64,000 bases of DNA from Closterium sp. Naga37s-1 (Eukaryota > Streptophyta > Zygnematophyceae > Desmidiales > Closteriaceae), in contig CANJKZ010000013.1 of NCBI GenBank assembly GCA_947471745.1, positions 248,001 to 312,000 on the forward strand, read 5' to 3'. The notes below the pieces were generated by a model that was given only the letters and a program-made list of their open reading frames with translations, searched no databases and was not told the origin of the DNA. Positions 1 through 11,586 of the stretch are shown here, piece after piece. A program made the translations under genes and the position numbers. Positions within the stretch are counted from its first letter, which is position 1. Every line of letters starts with the position of its first letter.

Positions 1-1740
1 AGGACGCGGGAAGGGGCGGGGGATAGTGTTGAGAGAGATCGCCTACCAGGCCACATCCGGCTCGCTCACCTTCAGCAACGCGGGCGAGTACGGCTTCTGG
101 GGCGCCGTGGGCATCATGGCCGTTGAGTGGGTCGTCTTCCTGCTGCTCGGACTCTACCTGGATCAGGTAGGCTGTGTTTCCGAGAACAGGGGGGGGGGGG
201 GAATGGGAACAGGGAGAGGGGCAATTTCGCGGGGAATAGCGCACTTCTGGGGCGCCGTGGGCATCATGGCCATGGAGTGGGTCATCTTCCTGCTGCTCGG
301 ACTCTACCTGGATCAGGTGGGGTGTGCTCGAATAGGGAGGAGGGGGGAAGGGGCGGGGGATAGTGTTGAGAGAGATCGCCTACCAGGCCACCTCCGGCAC
401 GCTCACCTTCAGCAACGCGGGCGAGTATGGCTTCTGGGGCGCCGTGGGCATCATGGCTGTTGAATGGGTCGTCTTCCTGCTGCTCGGGCTTTATCTGGAT
501 CAGGTAGGCTGTGTTTCCAAGAACAGGGGGGGAGGGGGAATGGGAACAGGGGGAGGGGCAATTTCGCGGGGAATAGCGCACTTCTGGGGCGCCGTGGGCA
601 TCATGGCCATGGAGTGGGTCATCTTCCTGCTGCTCGGACTCTACCTGGATCAGGTGGGGTGTGCTCGAATAGGGAGGAGGGGGGAAGGGGCGGGGGATAG
701 TGTTGAGAGAGATCGCCTACCAGGCCACCTCCGGCACGCTCACCTTCAGCAACGCGGGCGAGTATGGCTTCTGGGGCGCCGTGGGCATCATGGCCGTTGA
801 ATGGGTCATCTTCCTGCTGCTCGGGCTCTACCTGGATCAGGTGGGGTGTGCTCGAATAGGGAGGACGGGGGAAGGGGCGGGGGATAGTGTTGAGAGAGAT
901 CGCCTACCAGGCCACGTCCGGCTCGCTCACCTTCAGCAACGCGGGCGAGTATGGCTTCTGGGGCGCCGTGGGCATCATGGCCGTTGAGTGGGTCGTTTTC
1001 TTACTGCTCGGCCTCTACCTGGATCAGGTGGGTCACTGGGGTCTGGTGTGCTCCTAACAGGGGATCGGGGGAGGGGCGGGGATAGTGTTGAGACACGTCC
1101 GGCTCGCTCACCTTCAGCAACGCGGGCGAGTATGGCTTCTGGGGCGCCGTGGGCATCATGGCGGTGGAGTGGGTCATCTTCCTGCTGCTCGGGCTCTACC
1201 TGGACCAGGTAGGGTGTGCTCGAATAGGGAGGACGGGGGAACGGGCGGGGGATAGTGTTGAGAGAGATCGCCTACCAGGCCACGTCCGGCTCGCTCACCG
1301 TCAGCAACGCGGGCGAGTATGGCTTCTGGGGCGCCGTGGGCATCATGGCCGTTGAATGGGTGGTCTTCCTGCTTCTCGGGCTCTACCTGGATCAGGTGGG
1401 TGCGGTGTGCCTGGACTAGGTAGGGGAGCAGGTGGGTGTGTTGATCACCAGGGCTTCTGGGGCGCCGTGGGCATCATGGCCGTTGAATGGGTCATCTTCC
1501 TGCTGCTCGGGCTCTACCTGGATCAGGTCGGCTGTGTTTCCAAGAACAGGGGGGGAGGGGGAATGGGAACAGGGGGAGGGGCAATGCGCGGGCGAGTATG
1601 GCTTCTGGGGCGCCGTGGGCATCATGGCTGTGGAGTGGGTCATCTTCCTGCTGCTCGGGCTTTATCTGGATCAGGTGGGTTGAACTTTACCTGGATCAGG
1701 TGGGTTGAACTTGACCAGAGGGGGATGTGCGGGGAGTAAG
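1..1740 (+). repeat. Tandem array of about ten copies of the last TM exon of the ABCA gene
   Basis: The exon coding for the segment ending [10 protein letters not shown] recurs with its donor (CAG|GT) at about 166, 306, 502, 652, 838, 1024, 1207, 1393, 1525 and 1673. Full copies start with acceptor ATAG and L-R-E-I-A-Y-Q; the copies near 247, 587, 1454 and 1595 lack the 5' half. Start spacings are 337, 337, 187, 198 and 170 bp. Copies differ by scattered substitutions but keep an open frame. A full copy (27-166) is 140 nt, not a multiple of three, so splicing two full copies together would shift the frame. Only one can be used per transcript, or the copies are inert. Confidence 0.9.
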
Positions 1741-4700
1741 TGACCCACTCCACTCCTTTGCCCCCAGCCCCGGTGTGTACCTCTCCGCTCCACTCAACAT
1801 CGCATAACTCCTTGGCCTAATCCAACGCGTTTCTCTCCACTGCTCGTCCACCAACCAATCCGCTTTGCCTCATCCCGTCTCCTCCCGTCCAATCAGGTGG
1901 TGCCAACTGGCGGCGGGTCGGGGAAGCATCCTCTCTTCTGCCTGGATGGCATCAGGGGGCGCCACAAGCACGGCAACACGCTCTCCAAGGCCTCCCGCTC
2001 CCACCGTGCCTCCTCCAAAGGCGCAGTGGAGGCGGAGAAGGAGAGAGAAGACGTTATGGCAGAGGTGAGGCAATGGAATGGCTTGTCTGAATCGGCTTGT
2101 TTTGTGAGCGGATGGGATTGCGTTTCTAAGTCGTGGGTATCCATATTTAGTGTCCTGGGCTAACTCAACAAGCCTTTTCCGCGCCCACTTTGCCCCTTGG
2201 GGAAAGCCAACTCTCGTTCCCGCACCTGCCTCTCCCCTGTTTTCCTGCTCCCTACAGCGCGAGCTGGTGCAGCAGGACCAGCTAGACCACGGCTGTTCCA
2301 TTGTCTGTGACAACATAAAGAAAGTCTATCCCGGGAGGGACGTCAACTCCTCATCCTCACCCCCTCCCTTCCTCCCCTCGCCTCCCTTCCTCCCCTTTTC
2401 CCTCCTCTCTTCGCCTGCTCCCTCTCTCCCCTACAGCGCGATCTGGTGCAGCAGCTGCTGCAGCGCGATCAGCTAGACCACGGCTATTCAATCGTCTGCG
2501 ACAACATGAAGAAAATCTACCCCGGGAGGGACGGCAACCCGCCGAAGCTGGCGGTGCGGGGCATGTCGCTGGCGCTGGCTCGGGGGGAGTGCTTCGGGAT
2601 GCTGGGGCCGAACGGGGCGGGCAAGACGACGTGCATCCACATGATGATTGGGCTCGTGAAGCCAAGCTCAGGGACGGCGTTCATAGAGGGGAAAGACATT
2701 TTGGAGGAGATGGACGATGTTTACACCATCATGGGCGTGTGCCCGCAGCACGAGTGAGTTGCTCTGCTCCTTGTACCGCATCAGGCCGTTCCGTATTGCA
2801 TCGCAGCGCACCGACCAAGTGCATCCACATGATGATTGGGCTCGTGAAGCCGAGCTCAGGCACGGCGTTCATAGAGGGGAAGGATATTCTAGAGGAGATG
2901 GACGATGTTTACACCATCATGGGCGTGTGCCCCCAGCACGAGTGAGTTCCTCTGCTCCTTGTACCGCATAAAACCGTTCCGTATTGCATCGCACCGACCA
3001 AGTGCATCCACATGATGATTGGGCTCGTGAAGCCGAGCTCAGGGACGGCGTTCATTGAAGGGAAAGATATATTAGAAGAGATGGACGACGTTTACACCAT
3101 CATGGGCGTGTGCCCTCAGCACGAGTGAGTTCCTCTGCTCCTTGTACCGCATCAAACCGTTCCGTATTGCATCGCATCGCACCGACCAAGTGCATTCACA
3201 TGATGATTGGGCTCGTGAAGCCAAGCGCAGGGACGACGTTCATAGAGGGGAAGGGCATTCTGGAGGAGATGGACGACGTTTACACCATCATGGGCGTGTG
3301 CCCGCAGCACGAGTGAGTTCTTTTGCTCCTTGTACTGCATCAAACCGTTCTGTATTGCATCGCACCGACCAAGTGCATTCACATGATGGTTGGGCTCGTG
3401 AAGCCAAGCGCGGGGACGGCGTTCATTGAGGGGAAGGACATTCTAGAGGAGATGGACGACGTTTACACCATCATGGGGGTCTGCCCTCAGCACGAGTGAG
3501 GTCTGCTTCTGGACTGCTAAGCTTCTCTTTCACCTCCCGTTCTCCTCCCCTCCCCCTCCCGCCAGTCTCCTATGGGAGCAGCTGACAGGCTGCGAGCACC
3601 TCTATTTCTATGGCGGCTGAAGAACCTGCACGGGCAGGCAGTCCCTTTCCCCCACCTTACTCTCCTCCACGCTTCCCTCTCCTCTCATCCCCCTCCCGCC
3701 AGCCTTCTATGGGAGCAGCTGACAGGCAGGGAGCACCTCTATTTCTACGGCCGCCTCAAGAATTTGGACGGGCAGGCACTGCAGCAAGCGGTTCTGGACT
3801 CACTCAAGAGCGTCAACCTGCTGTCGGGGGGTGCTGCGGACAAGAAGGCGGGCAAGTACAGTGGCGGCATGAAGCGACGGCTATCGGTGGCAATTTCCCT
3901 CATCGGCAAGCCTCCTGTGAGTGCTCCTGAGGTGCTTTAGAAACCTGCACGGGCAGGCACTGCAGCAAGCGGTTCTGGACTCTCTCAAAAGCGTCAACCT
4001 GCTCTCGGGTGGTGCCGCCGACAAGAAGGCCGGCAAGTACAGCGGTGGGATGAAGCGACGCCTGTCTGTGGCCATCTCCCTCATCGGCAAGCCTCCTGTG
4101 AGCGCTCTTGTGTTTCTTTCCTGCTCAACTCTCGAGTCAAGTCTCTCTTCAGTGCTTCCTTTGGGGGGTGCTGCGGACAAGAAGGCGGGCAAGTACAGTG
4201 GTGGCATGAAGAGGCGGCTCTCGGTCGCCATCTCCCTCATCGGCAAGCCACCTGTGAGTGCTTCTGAGCTGCACTTCCCAGCCTGGACGGGCAGGCACTG
4301 CAGCAAGCGGTTCTGGACTCGCTCAAAAGCGTCAACCTGCTGTCGGGGGATGCGGCCGACAAGAAGGCGGGCAAGTACAGCGGCGGGATGAAGAGGCGGC
4401 TATCGGTCGCCATCTCCCTCATCGGCAAGCCTCCGGTGAGAGCTTCTGTCATTCTTGCCTGCTCCCTTTGAGGGTGCTGCAGACAAGAAGGCGGGCAAGT
4501 ACAGCGGAGGCATGAAGAGGCAGCTGTCTGTGGCCATCTCCCTCATCGGCAAGCCTCCTGTGAGTGCTTCTGTAATTCTTGCCTGCTCCTTTGAGGGTGC
4601 TGCGGTGCGGACAAGAAGGCGGGCAAGTACAGTGGCGGGATGAAGCGACGGCTGTCTGTGGCCATCTCCCTCATCGGCAAGCCACCTGTGAGTGGCCATC

Positions 4701-6759
4701 TACATGGACGAGCCCAGCACGGGGTTGGACCCGGCATCTAATGCACGCTCGTCCTTACCTCGCTCTTTCCACCCTCTCCCCCCTTTTTCCTCTCCTCTCT
4801 CCCCTTTTTCTTCTCCTTTCCCTCTCTCCAGGTCGTATACATGGACGAGCCCAGCACGGGGTTGGACCCGGCGTCGCGCTACAACCTGTGGAACGTGGTC
4901 AAGGAGGCCAAGAAGGACTCGGCTATTGTGCTCACCAGTGAGTGGTGCTGCGCGGTTTCAGGATGTGCTTTGTGGTTTGAAGTGGTGGTGTGTGGTTTCC
5001 CGCTGTAGCGTGGGCGGGTGGCACAGAGTGCACTGTTGGACCCAGCGTCGCGCCACAACCTGTGGAACGTGGTCAAGGAGGCCAAGAAGGATTCAGCCAT
5101 CGTTCTGACCAGTGAGTGGTGCTGAGGTGGTGCTGTGTGGTTCCAGGCGGTGCTGTGTGATTTCTGGCGTCCTCACAGGTGAGTGAGTGGGTGCCCTGCA
5201 GTAGGCAGTGTGTAAGGTGACAGACAGGATTATGGCACGGGCCATCTGTGACAGCTTAGGGGCTTTCTCCCTCTCTCCCTTCACCTCCATCCCAGCTCAC
5301 TTTATGGAGAAAGCAGAGAGGCTCTCTGTGACCGTCTGGCAATATTCGTGGACGGGCAGTATTCGTGGACAGGCAATATTCGTGGACGGGCAGTATTCGT
5401 GGACAGGCAATATTCGTGGACGGGCAGTTTGAGTGCATAGGGACCCCGCAGCAGCTGACCTCCCCTGCTTTCCCTTCTTCCTCCTTTCCTGTTTCCCTTC
5501 TTCCATCCTCCCATTTTCCTTCTCCCTTCCCCTTTTTCTCAGCTCACTCTATGGAAGAAGCAGAGGCTCTCTGCGACCGCCTGGGTATTTTCGTGGACGG
5601 CCAGTTTGAGTGCATCGGGAACACAAGGTAGCTGACTGACCTCCCCTTCTTTCACCTTTCCCCCTTTCCCTTCCCCCTTCCCCCTTCCCCCAGCTCACTC
5701 TATGGAAGAAGCAGAGGCCCTGTGTGACCGTCTGGGCATATTCGTGGACGGCCAGTTTGAGTGCATCGGGAACCCGCGGCAGCTGACGTCGCGGTACGGC
5801 GGGTCGTTTGTCTTCACTGTCACCACGCCGCCCGAAGAGGAGGAGGCCGCTGCTGAGCTGGCGAAATCGCTCTCGCCCAATGCCAAGAAGGTCTACAGCC
5901 TCGCGGGCACGCAAAAGTTTGAGCTGCCCACTGCCGATGTGAGTTTCGGCGTTAGGCTGTTTGGTTCCTCTGTCTGTCTCCCTGCGTCTGCTTTCTCCCT
6001 CCATTGCAATTCCTTGCTGCAATCAACACCACCCTGGAAGACGTGTTGATCAGCATTTGCCCCCTTTCCACCTCCCCATCTCCCCCTCTGCAGGTGAACA
6101 TGGCAGATGTGTTTGCAACGGTAGCAGAGGCCAAGGCACGGATATCGATACGCGCATGGGGCATCATCGCCAACACCACCCTGGAAGACGTGTTGATCAG
6201 CATTTGGCCCCTTTCCTCCTCCCCATCTCCCCCTCTGCAGCAGACGTGTTTGCAACAGTGGCCCCAATCTCACTCCTCCTTGCCAACCCCTCCACTCCCC
6301 ACTGTTCCTTCCCCTCTCCCCCTCTGCAGGTGAACATGGCAGATGTGTTTGCAACAGTGGCAGAGGCGAAGGCGCAGATATCGATACGCGCATGGGGCAT
6401 CGCTAACACCACCCTGGAAGACGTGTTTATCAGCATTTGCCCCCCTTCCACCCTTCCCCCCTCTGCAGGTGAACATGGCAGATGTGTTTGCAACAGTGGC
6501 AGAGGCCAAGGCACGGATATCGATACGCGCGTGGGGCATCGCCAACACCACCCTGGAAGACGTGTTGATCAGCATTTGCCCCCTTTCCACCTCCCCATCT
6601 CCCCCTCTGCAGGTGAACATGGCAGATGTGTTTGCGACGGTAGCAGAGGCCAAGGCGCGGATATCGATACGGGCATGGGGCATCGCCAACACCACCCTGG
6701 AAGACGTGTTTATCAGCATCGCTAAGGAGGCGCAGGGTGCTCATGCTGCTCTCTCCTAG
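1..6759 (+). CDS. ABC transporter A family (ABCA), 3' part of gene, 5' end outside window
   Basis: Membrane lipid-type transporter half of the plant ABCA class. The window opens in the last membrane segment before the nucleotide-binding domain (motif [15 protein letters not shown]). Best exon chain: one TM-exon copy (e.g. 1264-1395 region), 1897-2064, 2437-2753 (Walker [11 protein letters not shown]-loop CPQHD), 3703-3916 ([18 protein letters not shown], signature [17 protein letters not shown]), 4832-4937 (Walker [14 protein letters not shown]), 5694-5938 (H-loop [20 protein letters not shown]), 6613-6759 (stop TAG at 6757). The QHD codon is completed across the 2753/3703 junction, which confirms those splice sites. 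Every one of these exons also has extra partial copies in the introns, so transcript structure is uncertain. The family call is very secure; the substrate cannot be inferred. Confidence 0.93.
2631..3495 (+). repeat. Five copies of the Walker A/Q-loop exon 3' half
   Basis: The segment coding [17 protein letters not shown] to VCPQHE, with its donor (CACGA|GTGAG), occurs in exon 2437-2753 and again ending at 2941, 3124, 3312 and 3495. Spacing alternates near 183 and 188 bp. Each extra copy is preceded by the same intron piece with ACCGCATC and CGTTCCGTATTGCATCGCA, so the duplicated unit is exon end + donor + about 60 bp of intron. None of the extra copies has Walker A or a clear acceptor. Confidence 0.9.
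3554..4689 (+). repeat. Six copies of the ABC-signature exon 3' end, plus a duplicated 5' end
   Basis: The signature [21 protein letters not shown] followed by donor GTGAG occurs near 3846-3916, 4030-4098, 4186-4254, 4366-4436, 4492-4560 and 4624-4689. Two of the copies (3950 and 4290) also include the preceding [16 protein letters not shown] part. The exon 5' end is duplicated at 3566-3640 upstream of the complete exon 3703-3916. Copies differ mainly at synonymous positions such as CGG/CGC and GGT/GGC. Confidence 0.9.
4690..5111 (+). repeat. Three copies of the Walker B exon
   Basis: [12 protein letters not shown] appears at 4700-4740 (truncated, directly fused to a signature copy), in the complete exon 4832-4937, and its second half ([24 protein letters not shown] plus donor) again at 5036-5111. 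The truncated first copy lacks an acceptor and the last lacks the Walker B aspartate/glutamate, so only 4832-4937 is functional by inspection. Confidence 0.85.
5293..5632 (+). repeat. Degenerate H-loop exon copies with a 17-bp coding-derived minisatellite
   Basis: Two partial copies of the H-loop exon (5293-5455 and 5542-5630) precede the complete exon at 5694-5938. In the first copy the 17-base piece TATTCGTGGACGGGCAG, which codes IFVDGQ, is repeated five to six times at about 5340-5430 with alternating g/a changes. The array therefore grew from coding sequence. The second copy ends in an in-frame break after IGNT. Confidence 0.8.
6025..6759 (+). repeat. Four to five copies of the terminal ABCA exon
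   Basis: The block coding [21 protein letters not shown] to NTTLEDV-ISI with its CTGCAG acceptor occurs at about 6093-6213, 6330-6441, 6469-6580 and 6613-6759, with a 3' scrap at 6025-6060 and an acceptor scrap near 6238. Only the last copy runs on into [12 protein letters not shown] and a stop. In the others the coding part gives way to TTTGCCCC and a new pyrimidine tract plus acceptor, i.e. the duplicated unit is polypyrimidine tract + acceptor + exon. Confidence 0.88.
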
Positions 6760-7530
6760 ACCATAAGGCCATGTTGTTGCCCTCCGAGCTGTTTTCATGT
6801 CTAATCTAGTGATGGAAGCATTTTGAGACTTTTGATTGTACCAGTGTGCCTCAAGTGCTGAATAACATGTCATAATGCGTGAAAGGCTGTTGTGCATACC
6901 AACATGACTCCAGGACAAACGTAGCTGGCAATATGGCATGATCTTGGAAATGTGCTTTCAAGACATAGGAATGCCTAACTTATGTTTTACGAGTGCAATT
7001 GTGTGAACGAGGATTGCACTATAGAGGCAAAGAATAAATAGCGAAAGCATTGGTAACTGTAACGCGCTCGTGAAGGGGTGCCCTACGGGCCTAGCACGAG
7101 GTTGGGAATTTTCTAGGCGTAGGGCCGGGTCGCATCGCAGGTTACCAGCCGAGCCAAGTGGTTTGGCCGTGGTGGCGGGAACAGTATAGAGCCGAGTGTC
7201 GCGAGGTGGTAATGGATTACTGTTGGGTTTACAGTGGCAGGAATTGTCCTGCACGCGGTATGCAATAAGACGCGAAGGAAAAGTTGTTTCCTTACAGGCA
7301 CAGATAACAGCTAGTCGAATACACAGTAAGCACAAAACACAATCTGGGATGTTAAATTCTAGCTCCAATAAAACAGTCAGCAAAACCATTCGAATTCCAG
7401 CTCGGCTGTACATCAGCCAGAGAAGCTTCCAAGTGATGAAGGTGTGTCCTTCATTCTTCCTCCACACGCAAGTGTGAGCTGCAACAGCAACCCTCCTCAA
7501 CCATACTCCCGCCGTACATGCTTGTCGTCT
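6760..7530. other. Intergenic: convergent 3' flanks, no gene seen
   Basis: AT-richer than the genes on each side and without a conserved reading frame. It lies between the 3' ends of the ABCA gene (+) and the coiled-coil gene (-), so it should hold both 3' UTRs. I see no RNA gene or repeat. Confidence 0.6.
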
Positions 7531-7538
7531 CCCCAACC

Positions 7539-7935
7539 TCAACCCCAGAGCCCACTCCCGGCGTCATCAGCTGCCCACAAGTTAAGAGGCGGGGGAGGAG
7601 GGCGGGCAGCAGCATCAGCCCCACCACCTCCAGCACCACCCATCATCATCATCATACTACCACTGCCGGTGCTGCCGGTGCTGCCGATGATGCCGGTGCT
7701 GCTGATGCCGGTGCTGCCAATGATGCCGGTGCTGCTGATGCCGGTGCTGTTGATGCTGCTATTTTTGAGTCGACTCAAAAGCCACTCCAGAGCCCACTCC
7801 CAGCACCACCTGCTGCCCACGAGTTAAGAGGCGGGGGAGGAGGGGGGGCTATGTTATCCGCTCCCCCACCACCACCACCACCCATCATCATCATCATGCC
7901 ACTACCGCTACCAGTGCTGCCGATTCTGCTGATGC
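7539..7935. repeat. Duplicated C-terminal coding segment of the coiled-coil gene split by a palindrome
   Basis: On the minus strand the segment coding GSGMMMMMGG, a glycine run, (P)5-6-LN-WAA and AGSGLW is present twice: about 7783-7930 (in the gene) and 7541-7690 (downstream). They are separated by the perfect palindrome 7763-7780. Copies are about 80-85 percent alike. The downstream copy lies beyond the stop codon that the palindrome provides. Confidence 0.85.
7763..7780. repeat. 18-bp perfect palindrome, TCGA core
   Basis: TTTTGAGTCGACTCAAAA, a founding example of the junction-palindrome family. On the minus strand its TGA (7777-7775) terminates the coiled-coil gene. Confidence 0.95.
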
Positions 7936-8244
7936 TGCTTCTACCAGTGATGGCTGCGGTGGTTGCGCCGTGGTGGTGCAGATCGTAAAAGCCGTCACGA
8001 TGGCCCGGACTGCTGCTTTCAGCGGGGCTGCTTGCAAGGAGTACGGCAGTGGGAATGAGGGACGACCGCTGCTGGTGGTGTTGATGGTGGTGGTGCTGCT
8101 GTTGGTTTTGCTGGTGGTGAGGGTGATGCTGGTGGTGGTGCGAGGGGTGGTGGTGCTGCTGCTGGTGCTGGTGATGCTGAAGCAGCTCCTGCTGCTGCCA
8201 CGTCTGCTGCTGCTGCGGTTGTGGCTGCTGCTGCTGAGGCTCAA

Positions 8245-8275
<31 letters not shown>

Positions 8276-11105
8276 CTGTAGCTGAAACTGCATCTGCTGC
8301 TGGTGCTGCTGCTGCTGCTGCTGTTGCTGCTGGAACGCTTGTTGCTGTTGCTGTGCAACCGCCCCCTGCCCCTGACCGCCTCCCCCTCCCCCTCCCCCAC
8401 TCAGCTGCATCAGTAGCTCTTCTTCTGTAAGAGCAACAGGAAGCGGAGGGGCCAAATGACCCGCGCCCATACCCGCGCCCCCTGAGCCCATACCTGCGCC
8501 CATACCTCCGCCCATACCTCCGCCCATACCTGCGTTCATGCCTGCGCCCATGCCCACACCCATACCCGCGCCCATGCCCCCATTGGAAGGCGCGAACCCC
8601 ATGGCGCCAGGGGGAGCGGGGGAGGGTATCCTTCCCCCCAGCGCATACCCTGAGTGTGGGGGGAATTGTAGCGCGCCCAGGGGCGCTTGCCCCGGCGTGG
8701 ATTGCCCCGCAGCGCCCTGGCTCTCGCTTAGAAACGCGTGCATGGCGGCGTCCCCAGGGGGGAGCGCGCCTGGGTGCTGCCTGTGCGGAGGTGGGGACAT
8801 GTGCGGTGGCAGGCCTCCATACCCTAACCCTAAACCGCTGGAAAACTGCTGCTGCTGCTGTTGCTGGTGCTGGTGCTGCTGCGAGTGCAGGTCAATCGAC
8901 TGCCCCATGGCTTGTGGGGCCGGGGGCGGGTGAGCGGCAGCGAAGGGGGGCGGGCGAGAGCCGGAGGAGAAGGCAGATATAGCAGGATCAAGGGTCGAGG
9001 CGTCCCACAGCTGATGCCCCTGCGCCCCCTGCCCCCCCTGCGCCCCTTGCGCGCCTTGCGCCCCTGCTCCGCCTCCCACCCCCATCTCCTGCCCGAAGTC
9101 CCACCTACCGTCCCGCCCTAGGCTGCGATCCGTGCTGTGTTCCACGTCCCCTGCGCCCCACAACCCGCTGCCCGGACCCCCCTGCGCTGCGCCAAACGGA
9201 TCGTCCTGTCCTGCTACAGCCCTGTGCAGGCTTCGCTCGCTGATAGCCATGGCCACCTGCTTCAAATGCTCCTTCGCGGCCGCCGCTTCGGACGACGCAG
9301 CGGACGCTTGCCCTTCCAGCTCCACGCAGCGCGCGCGCAGCGCGCCCGCTTCCGCCACCGCTGCTGCGATCGCGGCTGCGGCGGAGGAGTTACTCGCGGC
9401 TTGCATTCTCTCCGCCTCCTCCGCTCGCTCCCAGTTCTGCCGCTCCCTCTGTGCCGCCTCCTGCCCGGCGGCGGACGCGGCGGCGAAGGCGGCGGCGGCG
9501 CGCACCTCATCCCGCCCGTTCCGCAGCCCCTCAAGCTCCGCGCGGTCCTGCCCAATCACCTTCTCCGCCGCATCCGCGCGCCTTTTCGCGCCGGAAACCG
9601 CGGCCAGCAGACGCACACAGAGCCGACACCCCTCGCGTGCTACAACCGTTTCCAACTCCGACAAACTCTCATTCTCCTTCTCGCCTTCTTTCCCTCCATT
9701 TCCTCCGCCCCCTCCCGTACCGCCCTTCTCTCCCGCGCGTTCCTTCAGCGCCTGATCGACAGCAGCGCGCGCGTCCGCCTGCGCGCTCCGGAGCTTTTCC
9801 ACTTGGAACTTTGCCTCGAACAGCTCGTGCTGCAGCCGCGAAGCTTCGCACCGAGACTCCTCCAGAGCCTCCTCCGCGCGCGCCAACCTCTGCGCCAGCC
9901 CTTCCGCGGATGCGTCCGCGTCCCCCCCGCCCAAATCCCTTGTCGAGCTCACCTTCTTGGCTCCGCCTCCTGCTCCGCCTCCTGCTCCGCCTACTGCTCC
10001 CCCTTCCGTTCCGCCCGCTCCAGCCGCCGCTTCCTCCGCAAGCACGCGCTGCTTCTCCGCATCGAACCTAAGAGTGAATAACTCGTGCTCGAGCCGCACT
10101 ATCTCCATCCTAGCCTCAGACAGAGAGTGTTTCAGCTCCTTACCTCCCTCCTTACCTTCCCCATCCTCACCCTCCCCTTCCACCTCGCCTGAATCTTCGC
10201 TTCCCTTGCCGCCTTTCCGCTCACCGCCCTCACCGTCACCGCCGCCGTCGCCACCGGTAGCGGTCTGCTGGCGGCGCCGCAGCCCTTCGGCCTCGAAGCG
10301 AGAAACGAATAGGTCGTGCTGCAGACGTTGCACCTCAAGCTTCGCTTCCGCTAACTCACTCTCCACCTTATCTTTCTCGCCCGCCAATCGCTCCATCTCT
10401 CCTGCTAGCTTCTCCGCCTCTCCCCCCGCGCCCATCCCGCGGGCTCCCCCGCGCCTGAGCGCGCTCCCCGCGCCAGCGTACGCGCCGGTTCCGCCGCCAG
10501 CCACGGAGATATACTGCGGAGGAGAGCCGATGGTGGAAGGGGGAGCACTGGTGTTACCAGTCACCATCACCCCGTTAGGCCCAGGTAACGGCTTCCCACG
10601 GCCGTACTTAAAACCGCGAGTGCCGTCGGGACCGCGCGGCTGGATTGGTTTGATGTCTTCTGCCGGGTGCGGGTGAGGGTGGGGAGGCGCCACCGACCTC
10701 GCAGCTGCTCGCCTAGCGTGGTAACCCGATGCGGAGGCTACATCGGTGTGAGCGTTCGTAGCTGCTGAGGCCTTCTCTGACTCCTGAAAGCAGAAAAAAT
10801 TGCAGGAAACAAAAAAAAACGAATGAGCCTTTTTTCGGACAACCAAGAGAACGGAAAAAATAAGCATATAAAAAACAGAATAACAGATATACAAAAGGGA
10901 GAATTTCAACATTTCTTACCTTGGTAAAATTAGGGCTGCCGTCAAATCCGGATCCATCAGGGCTCGACACCAAATTCGCTTTCTCCGGCACGGCACCGTT
11001 AGACGTGGCGGTCACGGCGGCGCTAGATGGAGCCATAATCGCCGTCGGAGTCAGCAACTTCGAGACTGGCGCAAAGCCCGGGGGAGGACTCACCATCCGA
11101 TGCAT
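7775..11105 (-). CDS. Large coiled-coil protein with poly-Q and Gly/Met-rich C-terminal half, unrecognised
   Basis: Two exons: 11105-10920 (ATG to T-K, donor AAG|GTAAG) and 10783-7775 (acceptor TTTCAG), in phase 0; about 1065 residues. The N-terminal part is basic/Pro-rich (GRGKPLPGPNGVMVTGN). Next come three spaced heptad-type segments sharing a motif (LQHDLF-SRFEAE, LEHELF-LRFDAE, LQHELFEAKFQVE), then a long Ala-rich coiled coil with CRLCVRLLAAVSGAKRRAD. The second half is low complexity: GMGAGM repeats, four glutamine tracts (some of eight or more Gln) and His/Gln mixtures. No catalytic domain seen. The architecture resembles cytoskeletal or scaffold proteins; function unknown. The present stop lies inside the palindrome 7763-7780. 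Confidence 0.8.
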
Positions 11106-11586
11106 CCTTGCAGAGCTGGATTAAAAGAGCACTAAACGGCAGGGTAAAATCGCAGATGCTCCTGACGCTGCTTTAAATGTCCGATGCTGGCGACTTTCAA
11201 CACGTCGAATACTAACAGAATGTTGCCTTGTTTCCTCGCAATATGATGCTAGTGGTGTTTGCGACGAGTAATAACCTGTCTCGCCGGGAAGACCGAGCTG
11301 ATGCGAAGGCTAAGACCTATCAGCAATAGCAGAGCTTGATCAGGAACTAAGCTAGCCTGAAGGCGAGTTCAACTGATGCGAACTGGCGCAAACCTGAGGC
11401 GAACCGGCAGGTAATGTACCACTAACACTTACTAATTGGAGAGGCAAATCATAGCAGGCAGAGGAGATATGGCAGCTCTGAAATGGAGGAGGGATTGGAC
11501 CTGGAAGTGGGATAATGAAAATGGGCAAGCATTGTTGTAAAAGAAGAGGGAGGCTTGGAAATGCGGAAATAGGGAAGGGAGAAGGG

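Noticed and set aside
1-6759. ABCA exon arrays as several complete tandem ABCA genes
   Set aside because: Copies are grouped exon by exon, not as repeated whole genes; only one complete set of NBD motifs in order exists.
8819-8837. Telomere-like ACCCTAACCCTAAACC
   Set aside because: Only about two units, and it is coding sequence of the minus-strand gene (GLGYGGL); no array.
8656-10676. Long plus-strand ORFs rich in Ala, Pro, Ser and Leu
   Set aside because: Shadows of the coiled-coil/poly-Q gene on the minus strand.
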